A stretch of 64,000 nucleotides of DNA, taken from NCBI RefSeq assembly GCF_003285265.1, contig NZ_CP030239.1, positions 2,208,501-2,272,500 of the forward strand. Reading direction: 5' to 3'. Origin of the DNA: Paracoccus mutanolyticus. Its GTDB lineage: Bacteria > Pseudomonadota > Alphaproteobacteria > Rhodobacterales > Rhodobacteraceae. Of the stretch, positions 48,411 through 56,669 are shown one piece after another; positions within the stretch are counted from its first letter, which is position 1; every line of letters begins with the position of its first letter. Made by a program: the position numbers and the translations under genes. Under the pieces are notes generated by a model. The model was not told the DNA's origin. It saw nothing but the letters and a program-made list of their open reading frames with translations, and made no database searches.

Positions 48411-49634
48411 TTACAGCGGATGATCGCCGGTGGCGTCGATCACCCGCGTGGGCAGGCCAAGCTCGCCCAGCAGCTCCAGGAAGGGACGGGCGGGCAGGTC
48501 CTCGACATTGGCCATCTTCCTGACGTCCCAGGGGCCGCGCGCGATCAGGATAGCGGCGGCGACCGGGGGAACGCCCGCGGTATAGCTGATGCCCTGGCTG
48601 CCCACTTCCTGATAGGCCTCCTTGTGGTCGGCGACGTTGTAGATGAAGACCTCGCCCGGCTTGCCGTCGCGGGTGCCCTTGACCAGATCGCCGATGCAGG
48701 TCTTGCCCTGATAGTCGGGCGCCAGGCTTGCCGGGTCGGGCAGCACGGCCTTGACCACCTTCAGCGGCACGACCACGAGCCCCTCGGCGGTTTTCACCGG
48801 CTGTTCGGAGAGAAGCCCGAGGTTCTGCAGGACGGTAAAGACATTGATGTAATGGTCGCCGAATCCCATCCAGAAGCGCACGTCGGCGTCCTTGTAGCGG
48901 GCCGACAGGCTGTGCACCTCGTCATGGCCCGACAGATAGGCGGTCTGCTTGCCGACCACGGGCAAGTCCCACTCGCGGCCGACCTCGAACATCCTGTTTT
49001 CCTGCCAGGCGCCATTCTGCCAGGAATAGACCGTGCCGGTGAATTCGCGGAAGTTGATCTCGGGGTCGAAGTTGGTGGCAAAATAGCGGCCGTGGCTGCC
49101 GGCGTTGATGTCGACGATGTCGATCGAGTCGATCTTGTCGAAATACTCGTCCTCAGCCAGACGGGCATAGGCATTGACCACGCCGGGGTCGAAGCCCGCG
49201 CCCAGGATCGCGGTGATCCCGGCCTTGGCCACGTCCTCGCGCCGCTTCCATTCGTAATTGCCGTACCAGGGCGGGGTTTCGCAGACTTTCTTAGGGTCCT
49301 CGTGGATGGCGGTGTCGATATAGGCCGCGCCCGCGTCGATGCAGCCCTGCAGCACCGTCATGTTGACGAAGGCCGAGCCCACGTTGATGACGATGCCCGC
49401 GTCGATCTTGCGGATCAGCGCGGCGACGGCGGCGCTGTCCATGGCGTCCAGCGGATGGGCGGTGAATGCGACCGAATGGCCCTTGTCACGGATGCTCGCG
49501 GCGATCTGCTCGGCCTTTGAGACAGTGCGGCTGGCGATATGCAGCGTTCCGAATTCGCGGGCGTTCTGCGCCAGCTTATGCGCGACCACCTGCGCGACGC
49601 CGCCGGCGCCGATGATGAGCACGTTCTTGGGCAA
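48411..49634 (-). CDS. Carboxynorspermidine/carboxyspermidine dehydrogenase (saccharopine dehydrogenase-like)
   Basis: Condenses aspartate semialdehyde with a diamine (diaminopropane or putrescine) using NADPH, giving carboxy(nor)spermidine. The 407-residue protein has an N-terminal Rossmann loop IIGAGGVAQVVAHK, VNVGSAFVNMTVLQGCI, ILGAGFDPGVVNAYA and GVPPVAAAILIARG. The start is an unusual TTG at 49634 backed by AAGGAG six bases upstream. It lies 36 bp downstream of the matching decarboxylase gene, so the pair is an operon for the alternative (nor)spermidine route. Intact. Confidence 0.92.
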   Translation of the reverse strand: MPKNVLIIGAGGVAQVVAHKLAQNAREFGTLHIASRTVSKAEQIAASIRDKGHSVAFTAHPLDAMDSAAVAALIRKIDAGIVINVGSAFVNMTVLQGCIDAGAAYIDTAIHEDPKKVCETPPWYGNYEWKRREDVAKAGITAILGAGFDPGVVNAYARLAEDEYFDKIDSIDIVDINAGSHGRYFATNFDPEINFREFTGTVYSWQNGAWQENRMFEVGREWDLPVVGKQTAYLSGHDEVHSLSARYKDADVRFWMGFGDHYINVFTVLQNLGLLSEQPVKTAEGLVVVPLKVVKAVLPDPASLAPDYQGKTCIGDLVKGTRDGKPGEVFIYNVADHKEAYQEVGSQGISYTAGVPPVAAAILIARGPWDVRKMANVEDLPARPFLELLGELGLPTRVIDATGDHPL

Positions 49635-49670
49635 TTCGATCTCCTTTTCGGGCAGGGAAGGGGGCGCCTG

Positions 49671-50777
49671 TCAGGACAGGCTGGCCTTGTAATCGTCATA
49701 GCCGAAGCGGCGCGCCTCGCGGATCGTGCCGTTTTCGTCCCGGATCGCGATTGCGGGCATGGCGACGCCGTTGAACCAGTTCTTCTTGACCATCGTATAG
49801 CCCGCGGCATCCGCGATGCTGATGCGGTCGCCGACCTTCAGGGGCGCGGGAAAGCGCGCCTCGCCGAAGATGTCGCCGGCCAGGCAGGTCTTGCCCGCGA
49901 CCTGATAGGCGTGCTCGCCCTCCTGCGGCAGCTTGGCGGTTTCGCGATAGATCAGCAGGTCCAGCATATGCGCCTCGATGGAACTGTCCACGATGGCCAC
50001 GTCCTTGCCGTTGTGGATCAGGTCCAGCACCGTGACCTCCAGGCTGGCGGCCTTGGTGATGCTGGCCTCGCCCGGTTCCAGGTAAAGCTGGACGCCGAAC
50101 CGCTCCTGAAAGGCGCGCAGCCGCGCGGCCAGCCGGTCCAGCGGATAGTCGTCGCCGGTAAAATGGATGCCGCCGCCCAGCGATACCCAGTCAAGCTTTT
50201 CCAGGAAGCCCCCGAACTCGGCCTCGATCCGCGACAGCTGCGCATCGAACAGGTCGAAGTCGCGGTTTTCGCAGTTGTAGTGGATCATCACGCCGTTGAT
50301 GCGGTCGAGCGCGGATTCCAGACGCGGCAGGTCCCACTCCCCCAGGCGCGAGAAGGGGCGCGCCGGGTCGGCCAGGTCGAAGCCGCTGGTCGAAAAGCGC
50401 GGGTTCAGCCGCAGGCCCATGGCGATGCCGCGATCCCTGGCGCGGGCGCCGAACCGATCCAGCTGGCCCAGCGAGTTGAAGATGATCTTGTCGGCGTAAC
50501 CCAGCGCCTCGTCGATCTCGTGATCGGCCCAGGCGACGGAATAGGCATGGGTCTCGCCGCCGAACTCCTCGTGTCCCAGCCGCAGTTCGTACAGGCTGGA
50601 CGAGGTGGTGCCGTCCATGAACGGCCGCATGACGTCGAAGACCGACCAGGTCGCGAAGCATTTCAGCGCCAGCAGGCATTTGGCGCCGGACTGCTGGCGC
50701 AGGGTCTGGATGCGTTCCATGTTCACCCGCAGCCGCGCCAGGTCGATCAGGTAATGGGGCGTTTGCAGATCGGGCAT
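49671..50777 (-). CDS. nspC: Carboxynorspermidine decarboxylase
   Basis: PLP-dependent fold-III decarboxylase (alanine-racemase-like barrel) that releases norspermidine or spermidine. The 368-residue protein has the PLP Lys39 in LLALKCFATW, HYNCENRDF, GGGIHFTGDDYP, EPGEASITKA and the catalytic Cys in GKTCLAGDIFGE. ATG 50777 has AGGA six bases upstream; the longer open frame is not coding. Most alphaproteobacteria use this carboxyspermidine pathway for spermidine, so the natural product may be spermidine. Intact. Confidence 0.94.
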   Translation of the reverse strand: MPDLQTPHYLIDLARLRVNMERIQTLRQQSGAKCLLALKCFATWSVFDVMRPFMDGTTSSSLYELRLGHEEFGGETHAYSVAWADHEIDEALGYADKIIFNSLGQLDRFGARARDRGIAMGLRLNPRFSTSGFDLADPARPFSRLGEWDLPRLESALDRINGVMIHYNCENRDFDLFDAQLSRIEAEFGGFLEKLDWVSLGGGIHFTGDDYPLDRLAARLRAFQERFGVQLYLEPGEASITKAASLEVTVLDLIHNGKDVAIVDSSIEAHMLDLLIYRETAKLPQEGEHAYQVAGKTCLAGDIFGEARFPAPLKVGDRISIADAAGYTMVKKNWFNGVAMPAIAIRDENGTIREARRFGYDDYKASLS

Positions 50778-50827
50778 GGCGGTCCTCGTAAGGGGGCGGG
50801 GCGGATGAAGTGGCTCATTTAGGGGCA

Positions 50828-50846
50828 CCTTGCGGATTTCGCAAGG
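50828..50846. promoter_or_regulatory. Short perfect palindrome upstream of nspC
   Basis: CCTTGCG-GATTT-CGCAAGG, a 7-bp perfect inverted repeat 51 bp before the nspC start. It could be an operator or an mRNA leader hairpin for the polyamine operon. The remaining sequence up to 51009 has no gene. Confidence 0.4.
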
Positions 50847-51009
50847 AATGGTGACGTGACCATGACGGCCCGGACGGATGGCGGGCGGGTCGGGGGCGCG
50901 CTGCGGATCAGCCGGATATCGCCGGAGATGCCGGCGGGGTCGGCGCCGCGCCGCCTGCACGGGAACAACCGGCTTGAACCGACTCGGCCGATCTGGCTAG
51001 CGGGGCCGC

Positions 51010-51930
51010 ATGACACAAGATGCACATATCAGACCTCATGCCCGCAGGATCGCCGCCGCCGCCGTGCTGGCGCTTGCCGGCCTTGTTCACCCGGCCCTGG
51101 CCCAGGACGGCGCGGTCACGCTGACCAGCACCGTGGTCGAGGATTCCGACGACAACCGCTTCTTCATGCGCACCGGCGGCATCGCCCGCGACGATGTGGC
51201 CTATGAGGGGCTGGTGCCTGGCCGGACCTATACCCTGGTCGCGCAGCTTTATCACATAGGCGAGCAGCGGCTGGTGGGCGAGCCCGCCTTTGCCGAACTG
51301 ACGCCCGAGGCGGCCAGCGGCAAGACCAGCTTTCTGTTCCCGGTGCCGCAGAACCGCACCCGCTACAATATCGACTATGCCGTCTACCTGACGCTTTACG
51401 ACGGCAAGGTCGATGCCGCGAACCTGGCCGATGCCACGCCCATCGCCCAGATCCGCGACACCGAAAGCGCGGCGACGGTGGTGCAGGTCCACGCGATCCA
51501 GCGCATCGCGGTGACCGCCAAGGACGCCGCGGACGGCGACCGGGCGCTGCCGGGCGAGGGCGGCAGGATCGTGGCCGAGGTGACATACGAAAACCTGGTC
51601 GAGGGCTATCCCTACACCCTGTGGGGCGAGCTGATGAAGACCAGCGGCCAGTCGACCGGGATCTATGCCGCCATCCCGGAATACAAGCCCGAGGGCAAGA
51701 ACGGCACCGTGACGATGGAATTCACCGTTCCCGAGGGGTTCGAGGGGGTCGCGCTGATGCCCTCGGTCGGGCTTTATCACCAGAAGCGCGTGGCGATCGG
51801 CCAGAATGGCATCCTGTCGATCCTGCCCGATGCGCCCAATCCGGTGATGATCGCCTCTGACCCGAACCTGAACGTCCCGGAAAAGACCGTCGCCATCGGC
51901 ACGCTGTTCGAAGACCTGCCCGAACAATAG
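51010..51930 (+). CDS. Secreted VaFE-repeat protein
   Basis: A 306-residue exported protein: signal peptide ending HPALA before QDG, then two beta-sandwich domains of VaFE type. The first (residues ~35-155) has STVVEDSDDNRFFMRTGG and VAYEGLVPGRTYTLVAQLY; the second (~160-275) has VTAKDAADGDRALPGEGGR and VTYENLVEGYPYTLWGELM. VaFE domains are best known from Gram-positive surface adhesins, where Thr and Gln side chains form stabilising ester bonds. No sorting motif, TM anchor or autotransporter domain is present, so it is probably periplasmic or released. Function unknown. Convergent with iscR. Confidence 0.75.
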   Translation: MTQDAHIRPHARRIAAAAVLALAGLVHPALAQDGAVTLTSTVVEDSDDNRFFMRTGGIARDDVAYEGLVPGRTYTLVAQLYHIGEQRLVGEPAFAELTPEAASGKTSFLFPVPQNRTRYNIDYAVYLTLYDGKVDAANLADATPIAQIRDTESAATVVQVHAIQRIAVTAKDAADGDRALPGEGGRIVAEVTYENLVEGYPYTLWGELMKTSGQSTGIYAAIPEYKPEGKNGTVTMEFTVPEGFEGVALMPSVGLYHQKRVAIGQNGILSILPDAPNPVMIASDPNLNVPEKTVAIGTLFEDLPEQ

Positions 51931-51964
51931 GATTGCCGCGCGCCCCGCCCCGGGGGGGCGCGGC

Positions 51965-52423
51965 CTAGTCGTCCACGATGGACAGGATCTTGGGCAGGGC
52001 GGGGCAGGGCAGCAACTGGTTCTTGGCCACGTCCGCCAGGGTGTGGTTGTGCAGGAACACATAGACATGCGCCGACAGCCCCTCCCACAGCCGGTTCGAC
52101 AGGGTCTGCGCGCGCGAGCCCGAGATCCCGCCCGAGGCCCCCGCGCCGATGTGCAGCGCGCTGACGGTTTCGTCCACCGCGCCCAGGATGTCGGCCACGC
52201 GGATCGTTTCGGGGGCCCGCGCCAGGCGATAGCCGCCGCCGGGGCCGCGCACCGATTCCACCAGCCCGGCGCGCCGCAGCCGCACGAACAGCTGTTCAAG
52301 ATAGGGCAGCGAGATGTCCTGGCGCTTGGAAATCTCGGCCAGCGAGGTCAGGTCGTCGCCCTTGGCGATGGCCAGATCGACCAGCGCGACCATTGCATAG
52401 CGGCCCTTTGTGGACAGTTTCAT
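51965..52423 (-). CDS. iscR: Rrf2 family regulator IscR, Rhodobacter type
   Basis: A 152-residue winged-helix regulator: KLSTKGRYAMVALVDLA, DISLPYLEQLFVRLRRAGLVESVRGPGGGYRLAR. Classical IscR has three cluster-ligating cysteines; this protein has a single cysteine, Cys140 in LLPCPALPK. That is the pattern described for the R. sphaeroides IscR, an iron-dependent repressor of isc/suf genes. The isc/suf genes themselves are not in the window; upstream on the other strand is an alpha/beta hydrolase. Intact. Confidence 0.88.
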   Translation of the reverse strand: MKLSTKGRYAMVALVDLAIAKGDDLTSLAEISKRQDISLPYLEQLFVRLRRAGLVESVRGPGGGYRLARAPETIRVADILGAVDETVSALHIGAGASGGISGSRAQTLSNRLWEGLSAHVYVFLHNHTLADVAKNQLLPCPALPKILSIVDD

Positions 52424-52592
52424 CCCGGTCTCCCTTGTTGACGCAAGACAGGGATCAAGCTAATCCGCCAGCGCCGTGCATGACTGCGTCTTGCCGGTGC
52501 CCGGTCTTGCCTGATTCAGCCGCGCTTCCCAGATTGACGATCTAGAGCCCAGCCGCCACAGGGTCAAGAAACCCGAGTTTCAAAGGAAGCCC

Positions 52593-53252
52593 ATGCCCGA
52601 ACTGATTTTCCCCGGTCCCGACGGTCGTCTCGAGGGGCGCTACCACGCGCAGGCCAATCCCGACGCGCCCATCGCCATCGTGCTGCACCCGCATCCGCAA
52701 TACGGCGGGACGATGAACAACCGGGTCGTCTATAACCTGCACTATGCCTTTCACCGCATGGGTTTCACCGTCATGCGGTTCAACTTTCGCGGCGTGGGCC
52801 GCAGCCAGGGCGAATTCGACCAGGGCATCGGCGAACTCAGCGACGCCGCCTCGGCGCTGGATTACCTGCAGGCGATGAACCCCAACAGCAAGCATTGCTG
52901 GGTCGCGGGCTTTTCCTTCGGCGCCTGGATCGGCATGCAGCTGCTGATGCGCCGCCCGGAAATCACCGGCTTCATCAGCGTGGCGCCGCCGGCGAACATG
53001 TACGATTTCAGCTTCCTTGCGCCGTGCCCGTCCTCGGGGCTGATCATCAACGGCACCGCCGACCGCGTGGCGCCGCCCAAGGACACCCACACCCTGGTCG
53101 GCAAGCTGCGCGAGCAGAAGGGTATCACCATCACCCACGAGGAGATCGAGGGCGCGGACCATTTCTTCCGCGACGACGAGGTGCACATGAAGCCGATGAT
53201 CGACAAGGTGCAGACCTATGTCCGCCGCCGGCTGACCGAAAGCACGCGCTAG
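52593..53252 (+). CDS. Alpha/beta hydrolase
   Basis: A 219-residue cytosolic hydrolase: oxyanion-region HPHPQYGGTMNN, NFRGVGRSQGEFD, nucleophile elbow GFSFGAW (Ser in the GxSxG position), Asp in NGTADRVAPP, and His in EGADHFFRDD. It belongs to the small dienelactone-hydrolase-like group common in alphaproteobacteria, often found next to iscR/isc genes. Substrate unknown. The next gene starts 4 bp after its stop. Confidence 0.88.
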   Translation: MPELIFPGPDGRLEGRYHAQANPDAPIAIVLHPHPQYGGTMNNRVVYNLHYAFHRMGFTVMRFNFRGVGRSQGEFDQGIGELSDAASALDYLQAMNPNSKHCWVAGFSFGAWIGMQLLMRRPEITGFISVAPPANMYDFSFLAPCPSSGLIINGTADRVAPPKDTHTLVGKLREQKGITITHEEIEGADHFFRDDEVHMKPMIDKVQTYVRRRLTESTR

Positions 53253-53255
53253 GCC

Positions 53256-54380
53256 ATGTCGGACCTGACGGCGCGCTTCGCCTTCCTGACCGAGGCCGAC
53301 CGGCTGAAGTCGGTCGAGCGGGCGAACGTGCTGATGGACCTGTCGCGGCCCGAGAACAGCGCCGAGCACAGCTGGCACGTCGCGCTTTACGCGCTGGTCT
53401 TCGGCGGCTCGGACCGGGCCATCGCGATGATCCTGCTGCACGATCTGGTCGAGATCGACTGCGGCGACCACCCGATTCACCTGGACCACGACGCGGCCGC
53501 GGTCGAGGCGGCGGAACGTGCCGCCGCCTGCCGCCTGTTCGGCCTGCTGCCGGATGGCGCGCGCCTGCTGGCGCTGTGGCAGGAGTTCGAGGCCGCCCTG
53601 ACCCCCGACGCCCGTTTCGCCAAGCGCATGGACCACGTCCAGCCGTTGTTCCAGGTCCTGTCCGCGCCCCGGCCGCTGCCCGGCCATCTGGGCATCGCCC
53701 GCGACAACATGACGCGCGGCCGCTGCGCCCGGCTGTGGCAGGAGTGGCCCGAGGCGATGGCGGCGGGGCAGGGGATGCTGGACGGCACCCCTCCGCCCGA
53801 CGGTCTGGCCGGCCGCCTGGCCTTTCTGGCCGAGGCCGACCGGCTGAAGTCGGTGCTGCGCGCCAGCACGCTTTGCGACGGCTCTCGCCGGGAAAACAGC
53901 GCCGAACACAGCTGGCACCTGGCGCTTTACGCGCTGGTCATGGCGCCCGTCGCGGGGCCCGAGGTGGACATCGGCCGGGTCATTCGCATGCTGATCCTGC
54001 ACGATCTGGTCGAGATCGACGCGGGCGACGTGCCGATCCATGCGCTGAACGGCGCCGCGCACCACGGCGCGGCCCAGCTGGCGGCCGAGGAGGCCGCCGC
54101 CGAACGGCTGTTCGGCCTGCTGCCCCAGCCGCTGGGAGCCGAGCTGCATGCGCTTTGGGCCGAGTTCGAGGCGAACGAGACCCCGGATGCGGTCTTTGCC
54201 AAGGCTCTGGACCGGGCCCAGCCGGTCATGCAGAACATCGCCTGCGGCGGCGGCTCCTGGATCGAATACCGTGTGACCTATGAGCAGCTGGTCGAGCGCG
54301 TGGGCCTGCGCATCCAGCGGGGCGCACCGACCCTGTGGACCTGGCTGGACGAAAGCGCGCGGGGGTTTTTCGCCCGGTAG
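53256..54380 (+). CDS. Tandem HD-domain phosphohydrolase (YfbR/HDDC2-like duplication)
   Basis: A 374-residue protein made of two homologous halves. Half 1 (~residues 1-180) has AFLTEADRLKSVERAN, ENSAEHSWHVALYALV and ILLHDLVEIDCGD; half 2 (~185-374) has AFLAEADRLKSVLRAS, ENSAEHSWHLALYALV and LILHDLVEIDAGD. Each keeps the metal-binding H...HD...D of HD phosphohydrolases and resembles the single-domain 5'-nucleotidase YfbR/HDDC2. A duplicated form is unusual. Both sites look intact. It is probably a deoxynucleotide or similar phosphatase; co-transcribed with the hydrolase. Confidence 0.85.
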   Translation: MSDLTARFAFLTEADRLKSVERANVLMDLSRPENSAEHSWHVALYALVFGGSDRAIAMILLHDLVEIDCGDHPIHLDHDAAAVEAAERAAACRLFGLLPDGARLLALWQEFEAALTPDARFAKRMDHVQPLFQVLSAPRPLPGHLGIARDNMTRGRCARLWQEWPEAMAAGQGMLDGTPPPDGLAGRLAFLAEADRLKSVLRASTLCDGSRRENSAEHSWHLALYALVMAPVAGPEVDIGRVIRMLILHDLVEIDAGDVPIHALNGAAHHGAAQLAAEEAAAERLFGLLPQPLGAELHALWAEFEANETPDAVFAKALDRAQPVMQNIACGGGSWIEYRVTYEQLVERVGLRIQRGAPTLWTWLDESARGFFAR

Positions 54381-54474
54381 GCTGGGGACTGTATGCAATC
54401 GCATACCAGCCTTTCCTTTGGCGTTCTTTCTCGCTATAGGGCGGTCAGCCGAATCCTAACCGAAGGGACCACCC

Positions 54475-55665
54475 ATGTCGAAGATCAAGGTAGAGAACCC
54501 CGTCGTCGAACTCGACGGCGACGAGATGACCCGGATCATCTGGGACTTCATCAAGCAAAAGCTGATCCTTCCCTATCTGGACATCGACCTGAAATACTAC
54601 GACCTGGGCATCGAGGAGCGCGATCGCACCAACGACCAGATCACCGTGGACGCGGCCAACGCCATCAAGCAGTACGGCGTCGGCGTGAAATGCGCCACCA
54701 TCACCCCCGATGAGCAGCGGGTCGAGGAATTCGGCCTGAAGCAGATGTGGAAATCGCCCAACGGCACCATCCGCAACATCCTGGGCGGCGTCATCTTCCG
54801 CGAGCCGATCATCTGCAAGAACGTGCCGCGCCTGGTTCCCGGCTGGACCCAGCCCATCGTCGTCGGCCGCCACGCCTTCGGCGACCAGTACCGCGCCACC
54901 GATTTCCGCTTCCCCGGCAAGGGCACGCTGACGCTGAAATTCGTCGGCGAGGACGGCGAGGTGATCGAGCGCGAGGTGTTCCAGTCGCCCGGTTCCGGCG
55001 TCGTCATGGGCATGTACAACCTGGACCAGTCGATCATCGACTTTGCCCGGTCGTCCATGAACTATGGCCTGATGAAGGGCTGGCCGGTCTATCTGTCCAC
55101 CAAGAACACCATCCTGAAAGCCTATGACGGCCGCTTCAAGGACCTGTTCCAGAAGGTCTATGAGGAAGAGTTCCAGGACAAGTTCAAGGCCGCCGGCATC
55201 CATTACGAACACCGGCTGATCGACGACATGGTGGCCAGCGCCTGAAATGGTCGGGCGGCGTCTGGGCCTGCAAGACACGATGGCGACTGCAGCGGACACC
55301 GTCGCGCAGCGCGAGCTGCGTCGCATATACGGTTGGGTGACGCCGGACGGGAACCGTTCGGCGAAGATCCGGGCGGGACCGTGACGCGCCATGACCGCGA
55401 GCACCTGAAGGGCAACCAGACCTCGACCAACTCGATCGCGTCGATCTTTGCCTGGACCGGCGGCCTCAAGCACCGCGCGAAGCTGGACGGCAACGAGGCG
55501 CTGAAGACCTTCGCCGAGACGCTGGAGCGCGTGACCGTGCAGACCGTCGAGGACGGCTACATGACCAAGGACCTGGCGCTGCTGGTCGGGCCCGACCAGA
55601 AGTGGCTGACCACCATGGGGTATCTGGAAAAGGTCGACGAATACCTGAACAAGGCGCTGGCCTGA
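54475..55665 (+). pseudogene. icd: NADP-dependent isocitrate dehydrogenase, with a corrupted internal stretch
   Basis: TCA-cycle enzyme of the eukaryotic-like dimeric class. Residues 1-256 are intact ([47 protein letters not shown]), and the last ~90 (TRHDRE...TSTNSIASIFAWTGGLKHRAKLD) are too, in the same frame. Between 55243 and about 55385 a C is lost in the codons for ASALK, giving a stop at 55243-55245, and the sequence then only loosely follows the expected WACKNYDGDVQSDTVAQ...TPDG...HGTVT with many small indels. This looks like an uncorrected noisy read, not evolution. A terminator follows. Confidence 0.93.
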
Positions 55666-55685
55666 TCGCTTTCAGGGACAGGTGC

Positions 55686-55718
55686 GGGGCCGGGGGAAAC
55701 CTCGGCCCCTTCCTTTTG
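55686..55718 (+). terminator. Intrinsic terminator of icd
   Basis: GGGGCCGGGG-GAAA-CCTCGGCCCC stem (one mismatch) followed by TTCCTTTT, 21 bp after the icd stop. Confidence 0.75.
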
Positions 55719-55774
55719 TGCGAACGATAGCCCGGCGTTGCGGGTGGGACGCGGCCTCGGTCTTCCTCGTTGCA

Positions 55775-55835
55775 AAATACCCATGCGGCAGTGCCGCTGG
55801 CGCGCACGCATGGGTATTTGGAAAACAGTGAAAGC
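55775..55835. repeat. Palindromic copy of the dispersed repeat
   Basis: Perfect 13-bp inverted repeat AAATACCCATGCG (55775-55787) and CGCATGGGTATTT (55807-55819) around a 19-nt loop, continuing as GGAAAACAGTGAAAGC. The right arm matches the elements at 44919-45024, especially the minus-strand copy there (GGGTATTTGGgAAgAC and GTGAAAGC). Here the two arms are close together; there they are separated by 60 bp. Confidence 0.75.
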
Positions 55836-55936
55836 CGGTGTCGCGCGCGTGCCCGTCTGGTTTCGCGCGTTCAAGGCGGCTTAACATGCGGGCGGTCCTG
55901 GAGTAAGGGAAGCGCGAGCAAAACGGAGTGTCCGCC

Positions 55937-56605
55937 ATGAAAGCCGCCGTCATCACCTTTCCCGGTTCGAATTGCGACCGCGACCTGGCCGTCGCGCTGA
56001 CGCAGGCGGGGGCGGATGTGGCGCGGGTCTGGCACAAGGACACGGCCCTGCCCCAAGGGGTGGATCTGGTCGCGGTACCGGGCGGCTTTTCCTTTGGCGA
56101 CTATCTGCGCTGCGGCGCCATCGCCGCCCATTCGCCCATCGCGCCGGCGATCCGCGACCATGCCGCGCGGGGCGGCTTCGTGCTGGGCATCTGCAACGGC
56201 TTCCAGGTCCTGACCGAACTGGGCCTGCTGCCGGGCGCGCTGATGCGCAACTCGGAACTGAAGTTCATCTGCCGCGAGGTCGGGCTGACCGTCGCCAGCG
56301 CCAGCAGCCCCTATACCCGGGCCTATGCCCCGGGCGAGCATATCCGCCTGCCCGTGGCGCATCACGACGGCAATTACCAGATCGATCCCGAGGGGCTGGC
56401 CGCGCTGAAGGACCAGGACCGGATCGCCTTTGCCTATGCGCCGGCGATCAACGGCTCGGTTCTGGACATCGCCGGCGTACTGTCGGAAAACCGCCGCGTG
56501 CTGGGCATGATGCCCCATCCCGAGCGGGCGGCCGAGCCGGCCCATGGCGGGACGGATGGCGCACGGCTTTTTGCCTCGGTCGTGCAAGAGCTTGCCACCG
56601 CCTGA
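55937..56605 (+). CDS. purQ: Phosphoribosylformylglycinamidine synthase subunit PurQ
   Basis: Glutaminase subunit of FGAM synthase in purine synthesis, which works with PurS and PurL. The 222-residue protein has FPGSNCDRD at the N-terminus, the nucleophile Cys86 in GICNGFQ, and the His/Glu of [11 protein letters not shown] 55937 has GGAG upstream; an in-frame GTG three codons earlier is unlikely. purS and purL are not in the window. Intact. Confidence 0.96.
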   Translation: MKAAVITFPGSNCDRDLAVALTQAGADVARVWHKDTALPQGVDLVAVPGGFSFGDYLRCGAIAAHSPIAPAIRDHAARGGFVLGICNGFQVLTELGLLPGALMRNSELKFICREVGLTVASASSPYTRAYAPGEHIRLPVAHHDGNYQIDPEGLAALKDQDRIAFAYAPAINGSVLDIAGVLSENRRVLGMMPHPERAAEPAHGGTDGARLFASVVQELATA

Positions 56606-56669
56606 CTTGAGCGGGAGCCCTTCGCGCACTAGACTGAATCGTCGCCCGCCAAGGCGATGCCGGAGGGAT

